From Nageia nagi (taxonomy: Eukaryota; Pinophyta), in the NCBI GenBank assembly GCA_050084985.1, contig JBITNC010000002.1, positions 186,001 through 250,000 of the forward strand: a DNA stretch of 64,000 nucleotides, given 5' to 3'. How positions within the stretch are numbered: position 1 is the stretch's first letter; each line of letters starts with the position of its first letter. Below the pieces are notes generated by a model that saw only the letters and a list, made by a program, of their open reading frames with translations, did not search any database and was not told the origin of the DNA. A program made the position numbers and the translations under genes. Positions 1 to 10,534 of the stretch are shown here, piece by piece.

Positions 1-2150
1 CATATTTGCATCATGATCCCTCAAGATAGCCTACATGGTCAAGAAGGTCAATAATGCATGTATAATGATTCATACCAATAAGAATTCAATGATAGTTACT
101 CATGCTATTAAAGTATGTATAGCTATCATTCCACTAGATTTACATGGCTACATGGAAGTAGAATACATATAAAAGTTATGCTATCAAGGTTGATTCCCAA
201 GTGCTTCAGCATATCAAAGAGTTTAATGGCATCTTTGTTGTAGTCATGAATTGCTTATCCTCCAATCAATCATTGCATTTTATGAAATCATATCTACAGT
301 TTACATACATGTCTATAAGGGCATTCATAAGCTTAATATTTTATGAAAAACCATTTTATACTACTTTTTGATAGATGTCCATATCTTTTTATAGAGCTCC
401 CATGGTAGCACATACTAGAAGAATGCTAGAAAAGGCTAGAGAATTTGGCTTTACATCTAACAATTGCATTTTCTTAAAGATATCTAGAGCCTTTCTATAA
501 ACCCTATTTTATGCATATCGTACAATCATTGTATTCCATGAAACTATGTTTGCATCATGCATCTTGTTAAATAATTTTTGAGCTTTGTGTATTCTTACAC
601 ATTTTACATAATGTGATATATAGGGTACTTGTAACCAAAACATTCGATTTATAAGCACCAAGTAAACATATGCACATACCAATTCAGGTTTTATTGGTAT
701 TTTGGTAATGAAGTTCAAAGCTTCCTCAAGATAGTTTTCACAAATAAGAAGGTCAACAATGCATGTATAATGATTCATCCTAGTAATAATACAATAAGAG
801 TCCCTCATATTGTAAGGATTTGTTCCACATTTTCATACATATCTATCAAGGAAATCAAAACCAAAAAATTCAATTTATAAGCACCAAGTAGATACATCCA
901 CACATCCATTTCAAGTTTTATGGGTATTTTAGAAATGAATTCTAAAAACTCCTCAAAATATTCTATATGGTCAAGATGTTCAATAATGCATGTATAATAA
1001 TTCAGCCTAAGAATAATGCAATAAGAGTACCTCATGTTATAAGGTTTTGTAATGCATATTGCATATATATCTATGAGGGTATTCAATATAACAATATTTG
1101 ATTTACAAGCACCAAGTAGACACATTGACACACCCAATTTAAGTTTTATGGGTGTTTTGACAATGAATTGTAAAGCTCTCTTAAGATAGCCTACACAACC
1201 AAGAACATCAACAATGTATGTATAATGATTCATCCCAAGATTAATGAAATAAGAGTCATTCATGTAGTAAGGGTTTATTTTGTATTATACATACATATAT
1301 ATTAGGAAATTCAAAATCACAACATTCAATTTACAAACACCAAGTAGACATATCCACACACCCAATTTACGTTTTATGGGTATTATTGTAGTGAAGTTGA
1401 AAGCTCCCTCAAGATATCTTCTATGGATAGGAAGGTTAGTAATGCATGTATAATGATTGATTCTAAATACAATGCAATAATATTCACTCATATTATTAAA
1501 TTATTTACACCCCTCTTTCCACTATACTTGCATGGCTACATTCAAGTAGAACACATAAAATGGTTATGTTGTTAGGGTTGGTTTCCAACTAGTTTTGTAA
1601 ATCAAAGAGTTTAAGGGCATCCTTGTTGTAGTCATGAATTGCATATCCTCCAATCATTGCATTCCATGAAATTAATTCTAAATTTTTCATACATTTATAT
1701 ATAAGTATTCACAACCACAATATTCAATGCAAAACCATTTTCAACTACTCTTTGATGGATATCCATACCTTTGTCTAGATATCCTATGGCGGCTATGTTG
1801 GAAAAATACTAGAAAAGGTTATAGATTTTGGATTTACATCTAATAATTGCATCTAATTAAAAGTATCTAGAGCCTTTTCATAAAACCCATTTTGTGAATA
1901 TCCTACAATCATTGTAGACCATGAAATTATGTTTTCATCATGCATCTTGTTAAATAATTCATGGGATTTATGTATTCTAAAGCATTTTAAATACATGCCT
2001 ATCAAAGCATTCATAACCACAATATTCTATTAAAAACCATTTTCAACTACTCTTTGATGGATGTCCATACCTTATTTAAGAACCAATTTGCCAAGCACTA
2101 AGTATAGACACATCCACACATCAAATTCTCATTTCTACATGGAGATAATA
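1..2150 (-). pseudogene. PPR (pentatricopeptide repeat) pseudogene debris
   Basis: On the minus strand short reading frames carry plant PLS-class PPR signatures: AQKLFNKM followed by IVSWNTMI near 540-590, and repeated pieces of the E-type C-terminal region (HYTCIVDLL, YLEEALNFI, IPIKPEL, CLLGAC) from 640 to 1480 and at 1-120. Intact PPR proteins bind organellar RNA. This copy cannot make one: frames are cut by stops and shifts every 60-150 codons. A block at 1-575 (an E-type unit plus the preceding PPR motifs) is repeated at about 1430-1970, so the locus also grew by segmental duplication. No start codon, transit peptide or DYW domain is visible. Family assignment is firm; descent from one gene or several cannot be told. 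Confidence 0.8.
620..1500 (-). repeat. 227-bp tandem repeat of a PPR E-region segment
   Basis: The anchor CACCAAGTA recurs at 656, 882, 1110 and 1338, spacings of 226, 228 and 228. A second anchor close to AATGCATGTATAATGATT recurs at about 759, 988, 1213 and 1441. Because 227 is not a multiple of three, the units cannot be successive protein repeats in one frame. They arose as DNA-level tandem duplication of one C-terminal PPR segment. Related single units lie at 1-120 and 23630-23745. Confidence 0.85.
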
Positions 2151-2225
2151 TATGATTTCAATGGTGTCTTTATAGTGACCTTGGATAGACATATTTTTAT
2201 GTAGAAAAAAGTTTTTTTTTTTGGC

Positions 2226-3062
2226 ATGGATCAAAGTTAAATTCACCTCATCTATGATATGGCCAATTTTAAGGAGATTTTATGTGATACATTATGGAAA
2301 AAACTTAGATATACATAACTAGAAATAGTGACATCTATATTTGTGGAGTTGAAGAATTCATTAAATTTGTAAAATATAATTCAACAGACTATAAAAGAAT
2401 TAGATATCCATGTAGGAGATGCAAAAATATAAAAAATTTTAGTTTTGAGGAGGTTTGTGAATACCTATTTTTTACTAGAATTGAAAAAACATACAACAAT
2501 ATTATTTTTTGCATGGAGAAAAATCATATGCTTTTGATCAATATGCACCATACGCATGCACCACCATGTATGAGGATTCAAAACTAAAATGTGTACAAGA
2601 TGAAATTATCAAAATGGAAAATATCAATTTCTTAGAGAGTGGACAAGAACTACAAGATAATGATATTGAATTCTATAGCTTGTTTGAAGATGCTAAAAAA
2701 TAACCATTATAACTAAGCTATATACAAAGTACACAAAACTATTGTTGATAACTAAATTATATCACCTCAAAGAAAAATATGGTTGGTTAGATAAAATATT
2801 TGGTAATTTATTATAATTGTTGAGAGATATGATCCCAATTAGTAATACAATTTCAGAAACCCTATATGTGGCAAAGAAAATGTTGAAGCCATTGGGATTA
2901 GATTATATAATGATACATGTATGTATCAATAATTGTATTTTATATTAGAAAGATAATGAAAATATGAAAGCTTGCTCAAAATGTGGTGAATCCCATTGGA
3001 AATTTGATCATCATTTAAATAACAAATAAAAGAATAAGATTCTTATGAAGGTGTTAAGGTAT
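2226..3062 (+). pseudogene. CACTA (En/Spm) TNP2-type transposase, 5' part
   Basis: The frame opens at an ATG at 2226 with MDQS-stop-IHL, matching the usual MDRSW start of the transposase-associated domain. It continues in another frame with GVEEFIKFVKYNS, a cysteine motif YPCRRCKNIKN and FLHGEKSYAF. Further on come KLYHLKEKYGWLDKIF, LKPLGLDYIMIHVCINNC and the zinc-binding-like CSKCGESHWKFD, ending in MKVLRY. These blocks are in the order expected of plant CACTA TNP2 proteins. At least three frameshifts and several stops make it dead. The coding is cut at codon RY by the Ty3 element at 3063 and resumes at 20262. No terminal inverted repeats were found. Confidence 0.88.
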
Positions 3063-3871
3063 TGTTATCACATAAAATTTATTTATGCATTTAAATAAAC
3101 ACATTTGCTTAAACTAATACACACCTAGAATATTTAATGCAATGATATCAATGCTTATCTTGAATATGATTATAATGTAAATGTTTATTTTGAATATGGT
3201 TATGATATTAATGGTTGTCTTGAATATCATTATGTATTATGGGCTAACCCTATTTATGTAGGTACATGCCAACCTAAGGAGTAGGTCATATTATTATATA
3301 TATAAATAGGGATCTAATAGTAAGTCTACATCAAGGATATACATGATCCAATATCTAGTCTTGGTGGTGAAAATCCTTTAGGTGTCTCTTGACATTGCCA
3401 TTCAAGGCTATGGTTTGTGTACTTCCTTAGCGAGTTATTCTGACATCGATAATCTATATTTTGTTTGAAACATCTATGTGCAAATAATTAACTTGGTTTG
3501 AAAGCAAAGGACACTCTAATGAAGACTATTGATGGTCCTTATTCATGTTAAATACATCATTAATGCTCCTCTTGCACAACATATAGATCACCTACGATCC
3601 TCTTTATGCAATATTTTAGGTCATAGCTTCTAGAGTAGGATTCTTTTGCAATCAACTCATCAAATATATCATCATCCTTTAGTGTTAGGTTCACTTCATA
3701 ATGTAAGTATAGAAATCACAATTCTTGATTGGTATTGTTATCCTAATTCTAGAGTGGCTATCTTCTTCATCTATTTTTCTATGTGGTCTAAATTGCTATC
3801 CATAGCTTGAAACAAGTATCTTGGGTTTTTTAATTATTTATTTATTTGCATTCTCAAAATATTTGTAAACA
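3063..3871 (+). repeat. 5' LTR of the Ty3/PMD element
   Basis: Begins TGTTATCACATAAAATTT and ends near TTTGTAAACA. It is collinear over its whole length with the interrupted 3' LTR, and both measure 809 bp once the nested insert is removed. A TATA-like box, TATAAATAG, sits at 3301-3309. Confidence 0.9.
3301..3309 (+). promoter_or_regulatory. TATA box in the 5' LTR
   Basis: TATAAATAG within a TATATATAAATAGGG context, about 570 bp before the LTR end. The 3' LTR has the related CTATAAAAATAGGG near 10130. A likely Pol II start site for the element, inferred from motif and place only. Confidence 0.5.
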
Positions 3872-3891
3872 TTTGGTGAACTCGATGCGAA
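3872..3891 (+). other. Candidate primer binding site
   Basis: TTTGGTGAACTCGATGCG follows the 5' LTR directly, where the tRNA primer site must lie. The TGG start fits a tRNA CCA end. I could not assign the tRNA. Confidence 0.5.
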
Positions 3892-3909
3892 TCTCAACTT
3901 TTAAAAATA

Positions 3910-4290
3910 CAATAACATATAAATAATTCATTAGATCTTTTCTCATTAAACCAATCAAAACTTGAGCCAACTAAAAGAAAAAGAAAATCATGGAAAGGAG
4001 TGACATCAATTAGAAAAAGTGCTAGGTTAAATAAAGATAGTGTCCCTTTGGCTATTGAAACCAATTTTCCTGATGATGAATCTTATCATGAAGATTTTGA
4101 AGACAATGATGATCTTAGTAAAATAAGTATAAATATAATAGATGATGAATCTTATCATTTGGATTTAGAAGATAATGAGAAACTTGAAGAAGAAATAGCT
4201 TAATCTTTTAAAAATAAATTGCAATTAGCCCTCTATCAATCTAAAAAATATAATAATCTAAACCTAATAGAAGATAAATTAAGGTTAATG
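3910..4290 (+). pseudogene. Unidentified acidic reading frame in the element leader
   Basis: One frame runs from about 3910 past an in-frame stop at 4201-4203. It begins with a basic stretch (EPTKRKRKSWKG, then IRKSARLNKDS) and continues with a short internal duplication (DDESYHEDFEDN and DDESYHLDLEDN), then a lysine-rich segment. I do not recognise the family. It precedes the gag frame and may be a degraded N-terminal gag piece or another element-encoded protein. Promoter and start are unknown. Confidence 0.35.
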
Positions 4291-4678
4291 TAGGAATTCA
4301 TAAAATGCCCTAGGATATTCTATAGGTTTACCAAGATCCTACCATAGCTCATTCATTACATATAATTTATGCATTTTTGACCATAAGCAGTCTTAGGTCA
4401 CCTTCTAGGATACTATTTGATAAGCCAACCCTTTTATTGTACACCTTAAAAAATTAAAATAGGACTATTGATGGTCTAAATTCTATTGAAATGGATCGCC
4501 CGTAGCCAATTTTTTCTATGGAAAACCATGTGAATTTTTGTATGCTTTGTATTGACCAAAATCCTTTCATCCTTGAGTCAAAACTTTGTCAACCTTTATC
4601 ATCCTTAACACTTATGGGAAATTTAAAAATTCATGAACCAATAACATAAGAAGAGGCTAATTATGAACATTCAAATGA

Positions 4679-6000
4679 TGGGATAGTAGAATTTGATGAT
4701 GAGTCAGATAGTGAAACAAAAATAGAACTTGAAACTGACCTTATGGCACAAGGACTTATTAATGCTTACCCTTATTGGTTAGATAGAGAAAAAGAGATTA
4801 AAGAGATGGAGGTGAGAAATACAATAGGCACATAGTCTTATCAAAAAGCTCAACTATGTGTAAGGTAAGTATTTATTAGAGAGTTAGACAATCAAATAAT
4901 CTAATAATGGAGAGATCAAAATGGGAGATTCACCCCTGAAATACCTAAATATGAGAATGAGGAAGAAACTAAAAAACTAGATGCCCTAGAAAAAGAGAAA
5001 AATGATAACAATGTAACTATGCAAAACAAAAAAGAGAAATATGAGAAAAGAATGGCACAATTGAAATTAATGGATGAATAACTAAAGATACTAACATTAT
5101 TGAGTAAAGAAAAAGAGGGTGAACAGTTAAAAAAAAGGCACCCCTTTTGTAAAAAAATAAAAGGCAAAACATGGGAAGGGGAAGACATATATTTCAACAA
5201 ATATGATAGCATTAGTGATCCAAGAATACACATCATAATCTTTGAGGAAGCAACTTGTAACCATTAACATGATGAAGATATGTTAGTAAGATTATTTCAA
5301 CTTAGTTTAGGGAAAGAAGCTTCCAAATAGTTTTACAATCTTGAAAATCAAAGTATCACTAGCTATGAGCAATTGAAACATGAATTCCTAAATCAATATC
5401 AACACAACATACAAAGAAAATCAACCCTTGTTAATTTAGTGAGAATAAGACAAGGTGAGAACTAATCATTTGATGAATTTGTAAAAGCATGGAGAAGAAT
5501 ACCAACAATCATAAATCTGAGTGAAAAAGAGTTAAAAAATATGTTGATAAAATCCCTTAGATATGAGATGATATTGGAATTTTTCAACTATCTAGAGCAA
5601 CCCCTCTTTGAGATGATTATGTCTATGATTCCAAAAGAGAAGCACCTAGTGAAAATTGATTCTTGGAAATTTAAAAGAGAAGAAAGGAAATTGTCAACTA
5701 TGAGAATGATAGCAACAATTACAATGATGAAAGAAATGCCTTGTTTAACAAAGCATAAAACCTCTTGAGTATATACCAAAATTACAAAATATCATGATGA
5801 GTTGTTACAATCATTACTACAAAAGAGTTTGATTTAACTACCATCCATGAGTCAAAAAGCCACTAAAAATGTAGGAGGATTTTATAGATATCATAGAATT
5901 CATGGACATAAAACATGTGAATGCAAAAAGTTTAAAGATATCATCCAAGATTTAGTAGACAAGAAAGCAATATAATTTGAAAAATAAGAAGAATAAAAAA
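4679..6000 (+). pseudogene. gag: Ty3-type gag (capsid) remnant
   Basis: From about 4679 one frame, broken only by stops, runs through an acidic and coiled-coil-prone section. It then enters a retrotransposon gag domain: YDSISDPRIHI at about 5200, DEDMLVRLFQLSLGKEA, SITSYEQLKHEFLNQY, LVNLVRIRQGEN and FDEFVKAWRRI at about 5480. Stops within it replace expected Gln, Arg or Trp codons. After a shift near 5700 a zinc-finger-like FYRYHRIHGHKTCECKKF follows at about 5880-5935, with the first Cys apparently replaced by Tyr. In the family this protein builds the virus-like particle. The arrangement resembles the Tat/Athila side of Ty3 elements, but without pol the lineage is uncertain. Confidence 0.75.
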
Positions 6001-6589
6001 GACTCTTGCACATGTAGATAATGAAAAATTAGGGATTTACAAGAATCCCATGCGACAACACAACGTAGGAATATTGTATATATAAAGAAGTATGATGAAA
6101 GAGCCCATTGTCATAGGGGTGCAATAAGGAAAACAATGGAATGAAGCTAGTACTAGTGGGGGCACAAGGTCCTCTAGTTACATCATTTGGTAAATATGCA
6201 TGATCTTATTAACACTAATGTAACTAATAGTAGGAAAAATGAACTAATCAACGTCATGATGGAAAAAATGGGGGATCATTTTGACATCATAACAAGAGTG
6301 CTAATGTTCCATTTTTGTCAAGAATGGACCACTTGCGATCTTCTTTCATGGTTAGATTTTAATAAACTAAAAATTAATGAATACCCAATTATGTGAAGTT
6401 TTAGATCCTAGATCACTATATCCTTGTAGGCCTCTTGGTGCAAAGTTTTAGCTCTCATACTTATCATAAATACATGTCACAAATAATAAAGTAAATAAAT
6501 AAAAGTCATATTTTATATATTATAAAAAGGTTCATCATTTTACAAAATCTTAGTATGGCTGGGTGATCATCATATTTCTAGAACTATCA

Positions 6590-8335
6590 CTACCCAAAAG
6601 GATCTCCTCCCCCTAAACTAGAACTAGTAGCCTTGCTAGAACCACTACCCCTGCACCTAGCCTTGTATTTCTCAACCCTTGCTTTTTCTTCACTCACTTG
6701 TCTCTTGAACTTGCGTAGCTAATCATAAAGATCTTTGATCCATGCATTTGCTCTTTGTAGGTCCTAGTATAAGCTAGCATAGTCCCTTCCTCCATATCAT
6801 GGTTGACCCTATAGCTCTCTAATTTTGACATCCTTTTGCTGTATGATCTTGTGTAACTGAGCTACATCTAGTTCAATATCCTCATCATCTATAGATAATA
6901 TGGAAATCACATATCAGTATTGCATGCATTTACAAATAATATATATATATATATATAAGATAAGATAAAAGAATAAATACCATCCTCCTCCTCCTCATCT
7001 TTGATTACATCTATGTCCTCTCTATGTTTGGCTCATAATCATCCTAGTCTGGGTTAGTCTCCTCATTATCATCATGACTTGCATTGAGTGTCTCATCACA
7101 TGCATCACCCATGTCATGCTAGCCCCATCCTACTTGAATGTATCCTATGTTCCACCCAATCGATGCATCCCCTATGTCATCTTCGTCTCCCTCATCCTTA
7201 AGTTGGTCTACCTCATGTATGCCTAGGTAGTGAAGATTACATCCTCACCACTAGTCTAGATAGTCCTCAATATACTCAAGACCATCTATAACTAGGTCAT
7301 CCTACAAAATCAAATTCCTCACTAGGGGATGTCCACTTAGAATCCCAATCTGGTACTGACTCATAGTCATCTATAGAATCCCTATTATAGTAGTAGTGTA
7401 CTACTATCCCATAGTCATTTGGTATCCCTTGCTACATCCCAAATTGCTAAAGTACTCACTTCAATTTGTATGGCTCAACCAATGCCCTGTATGCCTAAAT
7501 ATATATCAAGTGTCTAACCCAAGCTAGCTCATGCATATCCTCATCCCATTCTAGGGCATATTTGTAGGGATGCCAATACATCTATGACTCTCTGAGTGTG
7601 TCAAAACATATCTTTCATCCCTTTAGGTTAATATTAGGAAAGTTAAGGCCATTTGTAGAAGCCCATAGCTACCATGTGGGCACATCATCAGGTAGGTATA
7701 GTGGTAGAAAGGTAAACCTAGAGATGCCTATGTGATCATAGGCCCATACTTATAGTATCATAGAGTGAGCCACCTATCTTGCCCCTCTCTCCACCTCAGC
7801 AAATGAATGAAAATCATGATATAACTATGCCAAAATAGCTAGGCACCATGCATACCGCGACTCATGTAAAACCATGTCCATAATGATAGGAACCATCCCC
7901 ACAGAAAATGTCTCACTACTCTTATTTGGATAGATAATAGCATCCAGTAAGTAGGTAATGAGGAGCCTCAACCATAGGTCAATTCATGTTGGAGGATCCT
8001 TTAGTACATGTCACATTAGGTAAACTCCCTTTTTCTTGTAGTTTATATCATTTGAGCCTGTAAGCCATATAGCCCACTCCTTTACTCATTCCATGCTATC
8101 AATGAGAACCATATTCACTAGCTTACCTTTGATAGGTAGCCTAGTGATCCTATATATATCTTCTAGTGTCACTATGATCTCCCTAGTAGGTAGGTGAAAG
8201 GTGTTGGAATTAGGATCCCACCTTTCCATCAAAGTCATCAACATGTCCTGATCATGGTAAATGTAGTCAACAAAATCTAAATAACTAAAGGAAATAGCCT
8301 TAATTATGCTCTATCTCTCCTCTAATTAGGGACAT
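6590..8335 (-). pseudogene. Antisense plant mobile domain (PMD) protein with coiled-coil tail
   Basis: Minus-strand frame with the hallmarks of the aminotransferase-like plant mobile domain: MERWDPNSNTFHLPTREI then VTLEDIYRITRLPIKGK near 8230-8120, EWVKEWAIWL, MVLHESRYAW and WHPYKYALEWDEDMHELAW near 7600-7500. A heptad-like tail (LHKIIQQKDVKIRELQ, then KFKRQVSEEKARVEKYKA) leads to a Ser/Gly-rich end and a stop at 6592-6590. Over long stretches (about 8300-7440) the frame is unbroken except for stops explicable as CAG, CAA, CGA or TGG decay. PMDs occur in host MAIN/MAIL genes and in plant transposable elements. Its antisense position next to a Ty3 gag suggests an element accessory gene. Start codon not determined. 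Confidence 0.75.
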
Positions 8336-9364
8336 TATTAAGCAATAATAAAATTAGTACTTTTCCTAGAAGCCCTCATGTAATAGCTATGATCCTAGAA
8401 AAAAGCACTCAAAAAGTAAGATTAGTTTTAGTTATTAATGCACTTTTTGAGTTTTGTAGATAGATAAAAAAGGACCACCAATGGTCTAAGAAGAGTAAAA
8501 GAAGATCACCCATGGTCCAAATTAGGGTATAAGGGATTGCCAACGACCCTCTTCCCTTATAGTATGATGACAAAATTTCATGTACAAGGTTGTACAAAAA
8601 TGATAAAGCTTATCAAAGAGATAAAAAAATGAAATCATATGTGTTCTAACAGGAAAAACCCTAGGGGAAATATGTTGGATCTATAGAAAAGCTATAAAAA
8701 CATAGGAATAAGCAAGAATACATCAAAGAAAAGATAGGTAAAGATGATTTACCTGATGGCTAGTAGGAGAGTTCATTACCAAAGCAGCTCTATGTCCCTC
8801 CTAATGTGTGATCGATAAAGCCATAGTACAAAGCTATGAAAAAGAAGTAGAAGCAATCGTAGATTGACAGTAGAAAAGTCAAAAATAAACACTCATTGAA
8901 TAGGTTCTCAAAGCTCTAAAATATTATCTTCTCTCAAAATGTAAGCAAGTGATAATGAAAGGGGATTAATCCTTGTTTATAAGATTTTAAGAGCACATAT
9001 TCCTAGATAATCTTGATTTGCACAACTATGGATTACAAATAGGCAAGCAAAGTATTCAATAAGAATTAGCAAGAAATATGCCATTATCCAAGCTTTAAAA
9101 TTTTCAAAAATTCATTAAGAAAAGGACCACCCATGACCTTCATTTGTTAAATATTAAGGACCATTGGTGGTGTGCTTCAATCAAAATAGATCACCCAAAT
9201 TCCTTGTCTTGTTAGATTGAATGTCTTGATTTGCTGGACATGATGAAGAGTTACCTATATGGCTATATCTTGGATCATATTTTGTTATATGGCTCTTGGC
9301 ATGGAGTTATAGCTCTTGCATAGAAATCATGGTTTGTTAACATGAGGTTTTAGGCATTATCACA
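8336..9364. other. Non-coding spacer between PMD frame and 3' LTR
   Basis: No convincing coding. Short motifs of the type GACCAYCNATGGTC recur near 8470, 8510, 9125 and 9165, and in weaker form near 4460-4500, inside the same element. They give the stretch a weak dispersed-repeat character. Confidence 0.5.
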
Positions 9365-9560
9365 TATTATCATGCCCCTTGGCATAGAGTTTTAGCTCTT
9401 ATCATATCATGCCTCTTGGCATAGACTTTCAACTCTCATCATATCATGCCTCTTAGCATAGAGTTTTAGCTCTCATAATATCATGCCCCTTGGTGTAGAG
9501 TTTTAACTTTCATATTATCATGCCTCTTGGTGCAAAGTTAACCTCCCATTCTATAGTATG
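9365..9560 (+). repeat. 37-bp tandem repeat
   Basis: CATGCC recurs at 9371, 9408, 9445, 9482 and 9519, exactly 37 bp apart, each unit reading roughly CATGCCTCTTGGCATAGAGT then TTTAGCTCTCATATAT. Diverged copies lie at about 9285 and, isolated, at 6427-6465. The array sits just upstream of the 3' polypurine tract. Confidence 0.88.
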
Positions 9561-9881
9561 CTATTCACTCGTGTTTGTTAAGGTTGTCATATGTCATATG
9601 TTGTATTGTTAACAAGGTCTTGGTATGGTCATGTGTTATCATGTGTGGTCATGTGTTTTTAGTATCATGACAAGGGGCAGATTGGAAAACATCACAACAT
9701 GGAGTTTTCTCAACCCATATCTAGCTTTTATAGGTTTTACTATATTATAATATTTATTGAAATTTAGATTGATTAATGTTGGTATTATGCTTATTAATTC
9801 TTGCTAATATTTCATTGTTATGACATCTTAGTTGTACTTTGAATGAAAAATCTCAAAGCACCAAGTGATATCAATTTCTCA

Positions 9882-9897
9882 TCCAAAGTGGGGCATC
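9882..9897 (+). other. Polypurine tract of the Ty3/PMD element
   Basis: CCAAAGTGGGGCATC directly precedes the 3' LTR start at 9898, the expected site of plus-strand priming. Confidence 0.6.
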
Positions 9898-10534
9898 TAT
9901 TATCATATAAAATTTATTTATGCATTTAAATAAATACATTTGCTTACACTAATACACACCTAGAATATTTAATGTAATGATATTAATGCTTATCTTAAAT
10001 ATGATTATAATGTCAATATTTATTTTGAATATGGTTATGATATTAATGGTTGTCTTGAATATCATTATGTATTGTGGGCTAACCCTATTTATGTAGGTAC
10101 ATGCCAACCTTAGGAGTAGGTCATATTATTATCTATAAAAATAGGGATCTAATAGTAAGTCCACATAAAGGATATACATGATCCCATATCTAGTCTTGGT
10201 GGTGGTAATACTTTAGGTGTCTCTTGACATTGCCATTCAAGGCTATGGTTTGTGTACTTCCTTATGCAAGTTATTTTGACATTGACAATCTATACTCTAT
10301 TCGAAACACCTATGTGCAAATAATTGGCTTGGTTTGAAAGCAAAGGAAACTCTAATGAAGATCATTGATGCTCCTTATTCATTCTAAATACATCATCAAT
10401 GCTCCTCTTATACAACATATAGACCACCTACAATCCTCTTTTTGCAATATTTTAGGTCATAGCTTCTAGAGTAGGATTCTTTTGCAATCAACTCATCAAA
10501 TATATCATCATCCTCCAATGTTAGGTATGCTTTG
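9898..10534 (+). repeat. 3' LTR of the Ty3/PMD element, first part
   Basis: Collinear with the first part of the 5' LTR (TATTATCATATAAAATTT against TGTTATCACATAAAATTT). Broken at 10534 after CTTTG, the target site of the nested copia element. The remaining 172 bp lie at 20090-20261. Confidence 0.9.

Noticed and set aside
3872-3891. Assignment of the Ty3/PMD primer site to a named tRNA
   Set aside because: The sequence is in the right place, but I could not match it to a tRNA 3' end with confidence.
4916-5236. Minus-strand 106-codon hydrophobic frame
   Set aside because: Shadow of the plus-strand Ty3 gag frame, whose Lys/Glu-rich codons read as Phe/Leu/Ser on the other strand.
6187-6396. Plus-strand 69-codon frame after gag
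   Set aside because: No resemblance to protease or another retroelement domain, and it has no support beyond being open.
9365-9560. CRISPR-like regular spacing
   Set aside because: Units are contiguous tandem repeats without unique spacers, in plant DNA. The same reasoning applies to 51588-51885 and 52285-52840.
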